Source: Pseudomonas sputi (lineage in GTDB: Bacteria; Pseudomonadota; Gammaproteobacteria; Pseudomonadales; Pseudomonadaceae). Taken from it: DNA of 64,000 bases. Under the pieces are notes generated by a model that worked only from the letters and a program-made list of their open reading frames with translations, was not told the origin of the DNA and ran no database searches. Numbering within the stretch: the first letter of the stretch is position 1; each line of letters begins with the position of its first letter. The translations under genes and the position numbers were made by a program. The stretch lies in the NCBI RefSeq assembly GCF_021603585.1, contig NZ_BQHI01000023.1, forward strand, positions 25,453 to 89,452. The letters run 5' to 3'. Positions 34,036-42,834 of this stretch are shown here, piece by piece.

Positions 34036-34458
34036 CTAAGGGGGTGGCAGCCCTTCCGGCATTGCGGACAAATGTTCGTGGCAGGCCAGCCAATGGCCTT
34101 GTTGTTCTAGGCTCGACGCTTGTTTCCTGAAAACAATCGTCTCGCGCTCCTGGCTGAAGTGTTGCTCCCCTTGCATGCGCAGCTCGGTGGCCACGTCATG
34201 GATGAAAATCGCCACGTCACCCTGCAGGCTGACAAAGGCGTTGCTCGAGGTGCAGGACAGCACCTCAAAGCCATCCTCGGCGCGCCAGCTGTCCCACAAC
34301 GCCTGATAGGCATCGCGCGACAGCAGGGGCTGTTCGAGGGTGTAGAACACGAAGCTGGCATCGGCGCTGAACGCGCCGAAGTAGGCTTCGCGATCGTTGC
34401 GGGCGAAGGCGGACACCAGATCGGCGGCCGCTTTCAGAACCTGATCACGTTCGTGCAT
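34036..34458 (-). CDS. NTF2/SnoaL-like protein of the gbu locus (PA1420 type)
   Basis: 140 residues with the cone-shaped NTF2-like pattern: an N-terminal helix (VLKAAADLVSAFARNDREAYFGAFSADASFVF), an aromatic strand, and the late segment HVATELRMQGEQHF-like followed by ERETIVFRK. Proteins of this type bind small molecules or act as isomerases. The gbu-cluster member has no known role. It starts 10 bp after the gbuA stop, so it is in the gbuA operon. ATG 34458 begins MHERDQVLKAAA. Confidence 0.75.
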   Translation of the reverse strand: MHERDQVLKAAADLVSAFARNDREAYFGAFSADASFVFYTLEQPLLSRDAYQALWDSWRAEDGFEVLSCTSSNAFVSLQGDVAIFIHDVATELRMQGEQHFSQERETIVFRKQASSLEQQGHWLACHEHLSAMPEGLPPP

Positions 34459-34468
34459 GACCCGACCC

Positions 34469-35419
34469 TCAGCGGTGGACCACGCCCGGCAGTACGCAGA
34501 GCATTTCGTACAGCAGGTTGGCGGCCAGCAGCGAGGTGTTGCCGGTGGTGTCATAAGCGGGCGAGACTTCTACCAGATCGCAGCCGATCAGGTCGAGGCC
34601 CTGGCAGCCGCGAACGATTTCAATCGCCTGAATGGTCGTCAGACCGCCGATTTCCGGGGTGCCGGTGCCCGGCGCCCAGGCCGGGTCAATGCCGTCGATG
34701 TCGAAGCTCAGGTACACCGGGCCGCCACCGACTTTCTCGCGCACTTCGGCCATCAGCGGTGCCAGCGACTGGTGCCAGCACTCTTCGGCCTGCACCACGC
34801 GGAAGCCCTGATCGCGGCTCCAGTTGAAGTCGTCAGCGGTATAGCCCTGTGCCCGCAGACCGATCTGCACCACGCGGTCGCAGTCCAGAAGACCTTCCTC
34901 GACCGCACGACGGAAGGTCGTACCGTGGGCGATTTTCTCGCCGAACATGTGATCGTTGACGTCAGCATGAGCATCGATGTGCACCAGACCGACCTTGCCG
35001 TGCTTTTTGTGGATGGCGCGCAGGATCGGCAGGGTGATGGTGTGGTCGCCACCCAGGGTCATCGGAATCACGTTGTGCTCGAGGATGTTGTCGTAGGCTT
35101 CTTCGATGATGCGCACGGCATCGAGCAGGTTGAAGGTGTTGATCGCCACGTCACCGATGTCGGCGACCGACAGCGAATCGAACGGTGCAGCGCCGGTGGC
35201 CATGTTGTACGGGCGGATCATCACCGATTCGGTGCGGATGTCGCGCGGCCCGAAGCGGGTGCCGGGGCGCAGCGAAGTACCGATGTCCAGTGGCACGCCG
35301 ACGAAGGCGGCGTCCAGGCCGGCAGCGGTCGGTACATGGGGGAGTCGGAGCATGGTGGCGATGCCGCCGAAGCGCGGCATTTCGTTGCCGCCCAGTGGTT
35401 GGTGAAGAATCTTGTCCAC
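34469..35419 (-). CDS. gbuA: guanidinobutyrase
   Basis: A 316-residue ureohydrolase that hydrolyses 4-guanidinobutyrate to 4-aminobutyrate and urea. All binuclear manganese ligands are present: His126 (GGDHT), Asp149, His151 and Asp153 (HIDAHADVND), Asp240 and Asp242 (SFDIDGIDP). The start MDKILHQPLGGNEMPRFGGI and the downstream transporter pair, small NTF2-like gene and divergent LysR gene match the gbuA locus of P. aeruginosa, so I prefer guanidinobutyrase over agmatinase (SpeB). Guanidinopropionase (GpuA) is the other alternative, but its locus differs. Confidence 0.9.
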   Translation of the reverse strand: MDKILHQPLGGNEMPRFGGIATMLRLPHVPTAAGLDAAFVGVPLDIGTSLRPGTRFGPRDIRTESVMIRPYNMATGAAPFDSLSVADIGDVAINTFNLLDAVRIIEEAYDNILEHNVIPMTLGGDHTITLPILRAIHKKHGKVGLVHIDAHADVNDHMFGEKIAHGTTFRRAVEEGLLDCDRVVQIGLRAQGYTADDFNWSRDQGFRVVQAEECWHQSLAPLMAEVREKVGGGPVYLSFDIDGIDPAWAPGTGTPEIGGLTTIQAIEIVRGCQGLDLIGCDLVEVSPAYDTTGNTSLLAANLLYEMLCVLPGVVHR

Positions 35420-35594
35420 GGGTAGGGCCTCATCGTCTTTGTTTTATTTATGTCGGCGCACCGCATTCGCAAGGTCACGGCCACCGCTGTGGGCCGATTC
35501 TGCGAAATGTAGTGGGGCGGAAGAATCGCTACGGGCAAATACTTAGTTCAGAAATTTCTAAACTAATGAGAGGTAGATGGATAGACTTCTCGCT

Positions 35595-35625
35595 GATCGT
35601 TCCCACGTGGAGCGTGGGAACGATC
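35595..35625. repeat. REP palindrome in the gbuA-gbuR intergenic region
   Basis: GATCGTTCCCACG arms around a short loop (one base differs from the copies at 8356 and 37156). It sits 26 bp upstream of the gbuR start and inside the region that should carry both divergent promoters. Confidence 0.85.
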
Positions 35626-35651
35626 TATGGAGAACGATCCTTGGAGTAGAC

Positions 35652-36545
35652 ATGGCCAACGCTTTACCCGACCTGAAACTGTTGCGCATCTTCGTCAGCG
35701 TCGTGCGCCATCAGGGGTTTGCCAACGCGCAGCAGGAACTCAACCTGTCGACTTCGGCGATCAGCACCTACATGAGCCAGCTCGAAGCCGCGCTGGGTCT
35801 GGTGCTGTGCCATCGCGGGCGCGGCGGTTTCAGCCTGACCAGCAAGGGCGAGCTGTTCCATCAGGAAACCCTGCGCCTGCTGGCCGAGCTCGAAGGTTTC
35901 GAGCAATACGCCGCCGCGCTCAAGGGTGAATTGCGCGGCACCCTCAATCTGGGGGTGATCGACTCCACGGTCAGCGACAAGGCCTTGCCGTTCGCCGAAG
36001 CCATCGGTGCCTACAGCCAGGAACACCCGGCGGTGCATTTGCATCTGTCGGTGATGAGCCCCTACGAACTGCAACTCGGCGTGCAGGACAATCGCCTCGA
36101 CCTGGCCATCGGGGCGTTTTCCACGCGCATGAGCGGTCTGGTGTACATGCCGCTGTATCGCGAACAGCATTGGCTGTATTGCAGCAACCGGCACCCGCTG
36201 TTCAACGAACGGCGGATTCCCGAACAGGTCATCACCCAGCAACGCATGGTCGGACGCGGTTACTGGAGCCAGGCCGAACTGGCCCGTCACGGTTTCAAAC
36301 ACAGCGCCGCGACCGTGGAAAGTATGGAAGCGCAGCTGATTCTGGTGCTGTCCGGCGCCTACATCGGTTACCTGCCGGAGCACTACGCCCAGGCCTGGGC
36401 CGACAAGGGCGACCTGCGGGTGCTGCTGCCGGCCACCTTCGGCTATCAGGCGCCGTTTTCCATGATCATGCGCCGTGGCCGCAGCCGCGAGCCGCTGATC
36501 CAGACCTTCCGCGACTTGCTCAAAGCGCAGCTCAATCAGGCATAA
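35652..36545 (+). CDS. gbuR: LysR-family regulator GbuR
   Basis: 297 residues. The N-terminal winged helix is LRIFVSVVRHQGFANAQQELNLSTSAISTYMSQLEAALG, with LCHRGRGGFSLTSKG after it and an effector domain to the end. It diverges from gbuA, as gbuR does in P. aeruginosa, where it is required for induction by 4-guanidinobutyrate. ATG 35652 has GGAG 5-8 bases upstream. The frame is open upstream into the REP, but no start there is better. It is followed after 4 bp by the DTW-domain gene. Confidence 0.85.
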   Translation: MANALPDLKLLRIFVSVVRHQGFANAQQELNLSTSAISTYMSQLEAALGLVLCHRGRGGFSLTSKGELFHQETLRLLAELEGFEQYAAALKGELRGTLNLGVIDSTVSDKALPFAEAIGAYSQEHPAVHLHLSVMSPYELQLGVQDNRLDLAIGAFSTRMSGLVYMPLYREQHWLYCSNRHPLFNERRIPEQVITQQRMVGRGYWSQAELARHGFKHSAATVESMEAQLILVLSGAYIGYLPEHYAQAWADKGDLRVLLPATFGYQAPFSMIMRRGRSREPLIQTFRDLLKAQLNQA

Positions 36546-36549
36546 GACA

Positions 36550-37143
36550 ATGTCCAGACCCCAATGCCCGCGCTGCCTGCGCCCACAAACCCACTGCCTG
36601 TGCCCACTGATCCCGAGCCTCGACAGTCGCACCCGGGTGTTGCTGTTGCAGCACCCGAGCGAGGTCAGTCATGCGCTCAACACCGCTCGGCTGGCGGCGC
36701 TCGGTTTGAACAATGCCGAACTGATTGTCGGGGAGGTGTTCGAGGATCTGCCCGCGCTGTTGAATCGCCCGGGGTATCGGGCGCGGTTGCTGTTTCCGGC
36801 GGACGATGCGCAGCCGATGCAGGCTTACGCCGCGTCCGATGAGCCGCTGTTGCTGGTGGTGCCGGACGGCACCTGGCGCAAGGCGCGCAAGATGCTGCAC
36901 CTCAATCCCTTGCTGGCGGCGTTGCCACGGGTGACGCTGGCGGAAGGCGGGGTTTCGCGGTATCGGCTGCGCAAGGCACCGGGGCCGGGGGCGTTGTCGA
37001 CGATCGAGGCGATTGTGCAAGCGTTGCAGACGCTGGAAGCGCCGGCGTCGTTCGAGCCGCTGCTCAAGCCGTTCGAGGCGTTGATTGAAGGGCAGATTGC
37101 GGCGATGGGGGAGGCGACTTTCCAGAAGAATCACGGAGGCTGA
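36550..37143 (+). CDS. tapT: tRNA-uridine aminocarboxypropyltransferase, DTW family
   Basis: 197 residues. Four Cys in CPRCLRPQTHCLC (6, 9, 16, 18) form the zinc site, and the DxTW motif is DGTW at 106-109 followed by RKARKM. Lys and Ser residues of the SAM/acp site are in the conserved SRYRLRKAPGPGALSTIEA. E. coli TapT (YfiP) adds the acp group to uridine 47 of tRNA, and this protein fits its length and motifs. It starts 4 bp after gbuR, so it may share its transcript though it is functionally unrelated. Confidence 0.82.
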   Translation: MSRPQCPRCLRPQTHCLCPLIPSLDSRTRVLLLQHPSEVSHALNTARLAALGLNNAELIVGEVFEDLPALLNRPGYRARLLFPADDAQPMQAYAASDEPLLLVVPDGTWRKARKMLHLNPLLAALPRVTLAEGGVSRYRLRKAPGPGALSTIEAIVQALQTLEAPASFEPLLKPFEALIEGQIAAMGEATFQKNHGG

Positions 37144-37155
37144 TCGGACGGGTAC

Positions 37156-37188
37156 TGATCGTTCCCACGCGGAGCGTGGGAACGATCA
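37156..37188. repeat. REP palindrome
   Basis: Same 33 bases as the copy at 8356 (TGATCGTTCCCACGC arms around GGA). It lies between the convergent DTW-domain gene and the membrane-fusion protein gene and may act as their shared transcript end. Confidence 0.88.
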
Positions 37189-37202
37189 CAAGCTCCGGAT
37201 AA

Positions 37203-38564
37203 TTAGCGTTCGCGCATCGCCTCGGTCCGGGCCTTGAGCACCGGTTTGAGCAGGTAATCCAGCACGCTTTTCTCCCCGGTGATGATGTCCACCGTCGCCA
37301 CCATCCCCGGAATGATCAGCAGCGGTTTCACATCCCCGCCCAGGTGGTTTTTGTCGGTGCGCACCTGGATCAGGTAGAAGCTGTTGCCCTTGTCATCGGT
37401 AATCGTGTCGGCACCGATCAGCTCAAGTCTGGCGCTGAGCCCGCCATAGATGGTGTAGTCGTAGGCGCTGAACTTGACCATGGCTTTCTGGCCCGGATGC
37501 AGGAACGCCACGTCCTGCGGTCGGACCTTGGCTTCGATCAGCAGGTTGTCTTCCAGCGGCACGATTTCCACCATGTCGCTGCCCGGCTGCACCACGCCGC
37601 CGATGGTGTTGACCTTCATTTGCTTGATCACCCCATGCACCGGCGAGGTCACGGTGGTGCGGCTGACGCGGTCGTCGATGGCGATGCTCGACGCGGTGAT
37701 TTTCGACAGGTCGGTGCGTTTCTCGTTGAGCTCCTTGGCCGCTTCGGAGCGGAAGGTCTGTTCCGATTCGTCGATCTTGCTGCGGATCTCGGCGATGGCC
37801 GATTCGGCGCGGGGAATCGCCAGCGTCGTGGCGTTCAGGGAACCGCGAATTTCCACGGCGCTGCGCTTGAGCCGCAGGATCTCCACCGGCGACACGGCAC
37901 CGGTCTTGACCAGCGGTTCGGACATGTTCATTTCCTGATTGACCAGCGCCAGGCTCGAACTGTATTGCCCCTGTTTCGAGCGAAACTCCGCCAGCTCCTG
38001 AGTCTTCTGCCGCAGTTGTTCACTCAGAGTGCGCTGTTCGCTGGCCAGCCGCCGTTGCCGTTGTTCGTAAAGCGAGCGCTCGTCCTCAGCCACTTGCGGG
38101 GCCTTGGCGATCACCTCGTCCGACAGCTTGAACGGCCGGCCTTCGGCTTCGGCGGACAAGCGTTCGACCTGTGCAGTCAGGGCATAGCGATCGGCCTCGC
38201 TCTCACCCTTGTTCGACAGAAACCGCGTGTCGTCCAGGCGCAGCAGTTTGTCGCCCTTGTCGACCATCTGCCCTTCGCGCACGAAGATCTCGGTGACGAT
38301 CCCGCCCTCGAGGTTCTGGATCACCTGGACTTTGCTCGACGGAATCGCCTTGCCTTCGCCCATGGTCACTTCCTGCAACACCGCGAACTTGGCCCAGACC
38401 AGCGCACTGATGAGCAGCGCCGCTGCCAGCCACACGGTAATCCGCGACCAGCGCGGCGAGTCCTGCAACGAAGCGCTGGCCGTTTCCGGCATGAATTCGG
38501 CTTCGGCGCTTTTACCGAAACTGTCGAAGTACCCGCGGGGTTTTGAAGAGGAGGAAGCAGACAT
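37203..38564 (-). CDS. type I secretion membrane-fusion protein (LapC/MapC-like, HlyD family)
   Basis: 453 residues. A short cytoplasmic tail and one membrane helix (about residues 42-60) are followed by a lipoyl/beta domain (IVTEIFVREGQMVDKGDKLLRLDDTRF), long coiled coils (SLYEQRQRRLASEQRTLSEQL, 180-330) and a second half (SPVHGVIKQMKVNTIGGVVQPG). This is the HlyD-type adaptor bridging the ABC pump to the outer-membrane pore. The ATG at 38564 with AGGAG is preferred to the longer frame. It lies 10 bp after the ABC gene stop, in the exporter operon that diverges from the giant adhesin. LapC and MapC cannot be told apart without alignment. Confidence 0.9.
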   Translation of the reverse strand: MSASSSSKPRGYFDSFGKSAEAEFMPETASASLQDSPRWSRITVWLAAALLISALVWAKFAVLQEVTMGEGKAIPSSKVQVIQNLEGGIVTEIFVREGQMVDKGDKLLRLDDTRFLSNKGESEADRYALTAQVERLSAEAEGRPFKLSDEVIAKAPQVAEDERSLYEQRQRRLASEQRTLSEQLRQKTQELAEFRSKQGQYSSSLALVNQEMNMSEPLVKTGAVSPVEILRLKRSAVEIRGSLNATTLAIPRAESAIAEIRSKIDESEQTFRSEAAKELNEKRTDLSKITASSIAIDDRVSRTTVTSPVHGVIKQMKVNTIGGVVQPGSDMVEIVPLEDNLLIEAKVRPQDVAFLHPGQKAMVKFSAYDYTIYGGLSARLELIGADTITDDKGNSFYLIQVRTDKNHLGGDVKPLLIIPGMVATVDIITGEKSVLDYLLKPVLKARTEAMRER

Positions 38565-38574
38565 GGGGCAACTC

Positions 38575-40734
38575 CTAGACCGCTGCCGAGCCGACCCGGC
38601 CCTTGCGCAGCGCATCAATGACCGCTTCTTTCGGACCGTCGGCGACGATCCGGCCGTTGTCCAGCACCAGCAACCGATCCACCAGGCTCAGCATCGAGGT
38701 GCGGTGGGTGACCAGCAGCAAGGTTTTGCCCTGCACCCAGCCGTGCAGTTTCTGGCGCAGGACGTCTTCGCTGCTGTTGTCCATGGCGCTGGTGGGTTCG
38801 TCGAGCAGCATGATCGGCGGGTCGAGCAACAGCGCCCGCGCCAGCAACACCGCCTGACGCTGGCCACCGGAGAGCAATTGCCCGCGCTCGCCCACCGGCC
38901 GGTCGAAGCCTTGCGGATGCTGCCGGGCCAGCTCGGTGACGCAGGTCAGTTCGGCCACTTCGAGCATCCGTGAGTCGCTGATATAGCGGGCGCCGAGGGT
39001 CAGGTTGTCGCGCAGGCTGCCGGCCAGCAGCGGCAGGTCATGGGCGACGTAACCGATCTGCTGGCGCAGGTCGGCGACATCCAGTTGCCGCAGGTCGAGA
39101 CCGTCGAGCAGCAATTGGCCTTCTTCCGGTTCATAGAAACCCATTACCAGCCGCGCCAGGGTGCTTTTGCCAGAGCCGCTGCGGCCGATGATGCCGATCC
39201 GTTCGCCGGGTTTGACGCTGAAGCTGACGTTGCTCAGAGCCGGGGCGTTCTGGCCGTTGTAGTGGAAGGTCACCGCGTTGGCCTCCAGCGCGCCTTGCAG
39301 TTGCGTGCGCTCCAGTGGCCGTTGTTTGCCATCGCGCTCCTGGGGCAGGGACATCAGCGCGTCGGTGCTTTTCATGGTCAGTTGCGCTTGCTGGTAACGG
39401 GTAATCAGCCCGGCGATCTGGCCGAGCGGCGCGAGCACGCGGCTGCCGAGCATGTAAGTCGCCACCAGTGCGCCGACGCTGAGATTGCCGGCGATGATGC
39501 TGTAGACCCCGGCCACAATCGTCGCCATCCCCGAAAACTGCTGGATGAACAACGTGCCGTTGGTGGCCAGCGCCGAGAGGTTGCGCGCATGGCTGTCGAG
39601 GCGGGTGAGGGCGCCGTGGGTGCTTTCCCATTTGTGCTGGCGCTCGCTTTCGGCGCTGCACGCCTTGAGGGTTTCCAGGCCGCCGAGGGTTTCGATCAGC
39701 AACGCCTGACGCTCGGCGCCGAGGCTCAGGCTTTTCTGCACGGTGTCGCGCAGACGGGCCTGAATGATCATTGCGAAAACAATGGTGATCGGAAACGCCA
39801 GCAACGGAATCACCACCAGCCAGCCACCGAGCAGGCCGATGACCACCAGCATCAACACCACGAAGGGCAGGTCGATCAGGCTGGTCAGGGTCACGGCAGT
39901 GAGAAACTCCCGTAGGCCCTGGAAGTCGTGAATGCTCTGGGCGAAACCGCCGATGGTCGCCGGCCGGGCCTTCATCGCCATGCCGGTGATGCGCTCGAAT
40001 AAGGTCGCGGAAAGGATCACATCGGTTTTTTTGCCGGCAGTGTCCAGCAGGTGCGCGCGCACCACGCGCAGCACCAGTTCGAACCCGGTGCCGATCAGCA
40101 GACCGATCGCCAATACCCACAGGGTCGACGTGGCCTGGTTCGGCACCACGCGGTCGTAGGTCTGCATGACGAACAGCGGCACCATCAGGCCCAGCAGGTT
40201 GATCAGGAAACTGGCGAGGATCGCGTCGCTGTACAGCCATTTCGACAGCTTCAGGGTGTCGCGAAACCACGCCTGCACCCGCGGCACCAACGGTGAACGC
40301 AGGTCTTCCAGTTCATGCCGTGGCCGGGCGAACAAGGCCTGGCCGCTGTAGTGTTCGGTGAGTTCTTCGCGGCTGACCCATTGCTCGCCACCGTCGGCTT
40401 CACTGGGCAGGATCAGCGCCTTGCCGTCTTCGCTAAAGCGCCGCAGCACCGCCGTGCGCCCGTTATCCAGCAGCAACAGTACCGGCAGGTTCAGCGGTGA
40501 AATGTCCTTGAGTTCCCGGCGCAGCAAGCGCGCCTGCAACCCGGCCCGGGCTGCGGCGCGGGGCAGCAGGTCCAGGCTCAGGCGTTGTTTGTCCAGGGGC
40601 AGCCCGGCGCTCAGGCTGGCGCGGCTGACCGTCGCGCCGTGGAGTTTGCAGAGGATCAACAGACCGTCGAGCAACGGGTCATCGAAGCTCAGCCGCGGAT
40701 CGATCCCGGTGTTACCGGGTTGCATGCTGGTCAT
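38575..40734 (-). CDS. type I secretion ABC transporter (LapB/MapB-like)
   Basis: 719 residues. The N-terminal C39-like domain (GLLILCKLHGATVSRASLSAGLPL) appears to lack a functional peptidase arrangement, as usual for exporters of RTX adhesins. About six membrane helices follow (residues 150-430), then a nucleotide-binding domain with Walker A GRSGSGKST, signature LSGGQRQ and Walker B IMLLDEPTSAMD. It powers export of the adjacent adhesin in an unfolded state. ATG 40734 (MTSMQPGN) with GGAG upstream is chosen; the total fits LapB of P. fluorescens. Confidence 0.92.
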   Translation of the reverse strand: MTSMQPGNTGIDPRLSFDDPLLDGLLILCKLHGATVSRASLSAGLPLDKQRLSLDLLPRAAARAGLQARLLRRELKDISPLNLPVLLLLDNGRTAVLRRFSEDGKALILPSEADGGEQWVSREELTEHYSGQALFARPRHELEDLRSPLVPRVQAWFRDTLKLSKWLYSDAILASFLINLLGLMVPLFVMQTYDRVVPNQATSTLWVLAIGLLIGTGFELVLRVVRAHLLDTAGKKTDVILSATLFERITGMAMKARPATIGGFAQSIHDFQGLREFLTAVTLTSLIDLPFVVLMLVVIGLLGGWLVVIPLLAFPITIVFAMIIQARLRDTVQKSLSLGAERQALLIETLGGLETLKACSAESERQHKWESTHGALTRLDSHARNLSALATNGTLFIQQFSGMATIVAGVYSIIAGNLSVGALVATYMLGSRVLAPLGQIAGLITRYQQAQLTMKSTDALMSLPQERDGKQRPLERTQLQGALEANAVTFHYNGQNAPALSNVSFSVKPGERIGIIGRSGSGKSTLARLVMGFYEPEEGQLLLDGLDLRQLDVADLRQQIGYVAHDLPLLAGSLRDNLTLGARYISDSRMLEVAELTCVTELARQHPQGFDRPVGERGQLLSGGQRQAVLLARALLLDPPIMLLDEPTSAMDNSSEDVLRQKLHGWVQGKTLLLVTHRTSMLSLVDRLLVLDNGRIVADGPKEAVIDALRKGRVGSAAV

Positions 40735-40806
40735 ATTGATCGCTCCCGTTGAGCTGGCTCGGCTATCCACATCAACCCTGTGTTACTGCGAGGCGTTCAA
40801 CCGTAC

Positions 40807-40910
40807 TGATCGTTCCCACGCTCTGCGTGGGAATGCAGCCCGTGACGCTCCGCGTCACTGGACGCTCCGCGTCCCTAGAGGCATTCCCACGCAGAGCGTG
40901 GGAACGATCA
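40807..40910. repeat. REP doublet (REPIN) between exporter genes
   Basis: Two inverted REP sequences, TGATCGTTCCCACGCTCTGCG... and its complement at the right end, with an internal GTGACGCTCCGCGTCAC / GGACGCTCCGCGTCC pair. It occupies most of the 209-bp gap between the outer-membrane and ABC genes and could uncouple their expression or stabilise the mRNA. Confidence 0.85.
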
Positions 40911-40943
40911 GGTTGCGGCCTTCGGCAGCGCCCGCACGCGGGA

Positions 40944-42302
40944 CTACTTCAGTTCGGGCAGGCGTGCTTCGTTCTTCACCTCGGTCGCGGCAATCGCATC
41001 GGCGGGCAGCACGACCCGTTGCTTGCTCAACAACTGGCCCATGTTCGCCAGCACGCGGTACATCGAATATTCCTCGGTGTAGCGGATTTCGGTGTAGCGA
41101 CGGTTGGCGTTGTACAGCTCGTTTTCACTGTCGAGCACGTCCAGCAGGGTGCGCTGACCGAGGCCGAACTGATCCTGATAGGCGGCGCGTACGCGCTTGG
41201 TGGTCTCGGCGTATTCGCGGGCGGTCGGGGTCTGTTTCCTGGCGTTGAGCATGGCGTTCCAGGCCAGATGAATGTTCTCGTTGAGCTGGCGCAGGGCGTT
41301 GTTGCGGATGTCCATCGCCTGGTTGATCTGGTGCGCGTCGGAGGCCAGTCGCGCCTTGTCGCTGCCGCCACGGAACAGGTTGTAGTTCATCACCACGCCG
41401 ACCCGCCATTCGTTGTCGTGGCCCTCGTCGCCCTGCACGTTGTTGTTGGCACCGACGGCCGCTTCTGCGTCGAAGCGTGGGTAGAACGGCGACTTGGCAA
41501 CTTCATATTGGCTCTCGGCCGATTGCACATCGGCCTGGGCAGATTTCAGGTATGGGTTGTTCTCGACCATGCTCTGCTGGGCTTCAGGCAGGGTGGCGGG
41601 CAATTCGCCGCGGGTCGAGGCCGGGGTCTCCAGCTCATCGGGCATGCGTCCGACCACGCTGTAGAAGTTCGACTCGGCGTCGGCCAGATCGACTTCGGCG
41701 GTGTCGAGGTTGTTCTGCGCCAGCGCCTTACGGGCCACCGATTGATCGGAGTCGGCGGTGCTGCCCACCCCGCGCTCGGTGCGCAGGCCGATCTGGTCGT
41801 TGACCCGCAAGTGCGCCTGCAGGTTGTTCTTGGCCAGGGTCACCAGTTCGCGACGCTTGAGCACTTCGAGGTAGACCTCGATGGTGCGTAGGGCCAGGTC
41901 CTGGGCGGTGCCTTGTGCGTAATAGGCACGCGAGTTGGAAACGCCCTTGGTGCGCTCGACCTCGTTGGCGGTGTTGAAGCCGTCGAACAGCATCTGCCGC
42001 AGACGCAGCTCGGACTGGGTGTAGTTGAGGATTTCGGTGTGATGGTTACCGAAGGCCCGGGTATTGGTGTTGTCGCTGTAACCACGCCCGTAAGAAGCGT
42101 TCAGATCCACCGACGGATAGAAGCCGCCCTTGGCAACCTTCACCTGTTCATCAGCCGACAGGCGCGCATCCACGCGCGAAGCCAGTTCGGGGTGAGTGGC
42201 GATGGTGCTCTGGATCGCTTCGGTGAGGTTCATGGCCTGGGCTTGGGAAGTGCAAGCCATGGCCAGCAAAACCGCGCTGCAGAGGGGGGTTAGTACGCGC
42301 AT
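40944..42302 (-). CDS. TolC-family outer-membrane channel (LapE/MapE-like)
   Basis: About 452 residues with a signal peptide ending SQAQA. TolC-type repeats follow: LTEAIQSTIATHPELASRVDARLSADEQVKVAKGGFYPSVDLNASYGRGY, a long helical barrel, and the equatorial YDQFGLGQRTLLDVLDSENELYNAN-like segment. It would form the outer-membrane exit duct and, in Lap systems, the anchor in which the retained adhesin is held. The ATG at 42302 has GGGAG about 10 bases upstream; ATG 42311 is too close to that site. It diverges from the adhesin gene. Confidence 0.9.
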   Translation of the reverse strand: MRVLTPLCSAVLLAMACTSQAQAMNLTEAIQSTIATHPELASRVDARLSADEQVKVAKGGFYPSVDLNASYGRGYSDNTNTRAFGNHHTEILNYTQSELRLRQMLFDGFNTANEVERTKGVSNSRAYYAQGTAQDLALRTIEVYLEVLKRRELVTLAKNNLQAHLRVNDQIGLRTERGVGSTADSDQSVARKALAQNNLDTAEVDLADAESNFYSVVGRMPDELETPASTRGELPATLPEAQQSMVENNPYLKSAQADVQSAESQYEVAKSPFYPRFDAEAAVGANNNVQGDEGHDNEWRVGVVMNYNLFRGGSDKARLASDAHQINQAMDIRNNALRQLNENIHLAWNAMLNARKQTPTAREYAETTKRVRAAYQDQFGLGQRTLLDVLDSENELYNANRRYTEIRYTEEYSMYRVLANMGQLLSKQRVVLPADAIAATEVKNEARLPELK

Positions 42303-42834
42303 GGGGTGCATCTCCCTGAGTCCTGATGGTGTTCCGCTGTCGCCAATTTATTGACGATATTTTTAGTAGAAAGCGTTTCATGCTTGTAACAACAGAGCTA
42401 AGAACATCCTGAAGCGTAGCTAAGAAAAAATTTTCATATGGGTTATGCCAAAAAAAACTTATGCGGTTGGCCAAATCCAGCACATTGTTCCACTCGAAAG
42501 CCTTTGTTTTATGCGCGTCAGGGAGCACAGAAAGGCTTGAGGAAAGTTCCACTCACTTTGCGACATACGGCGAAGTACTGCTAAAGGGGAGGGACGCGTA
42601 GCGGTTGATGAGCGACATTTTTTTGTCACTCGGGTGATTCACCACCGTTACGTAGCGTTAGTGGGCCTGCTGCAATGAACAGAGATTCCAAGTGCCTGAC
42701 GGCGCTGGCGTTTCCGGATTTGCGCAACCTGCGAAACGAACTGTCGAGGTGCGAGCGTTGCCCCGACAACCCGCTTGAGCCATGGGCTGCTTCGCAAACC
42801 AGCGCCGACGGTGGTCGGCAGCGGAGGAATGCAC
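42303..42834. promoter_or_regulatory. divergent promoter region of the exporter and adhesin genes
   Basis: 532 bp without a convincing gene, between the outer-membrane channel and the giant adhesin. The first 180 bp are markedly AT-rich (several A and T runs around 42350-42460), fitting promoters for both directions. The rest is a long adhesin leader with no recognised operator. Short reading frames here look non-coding. Confidence 0.6.

Noticed and set aside
34469-35419. Agmatinase (speB) instead of guanidinobutyrase
   Set aside because: The ureohydrolase motifs alone do not decide, but the neighbours (SSS, NCS1, NTF2-like, divergent LysR) match gbuA.
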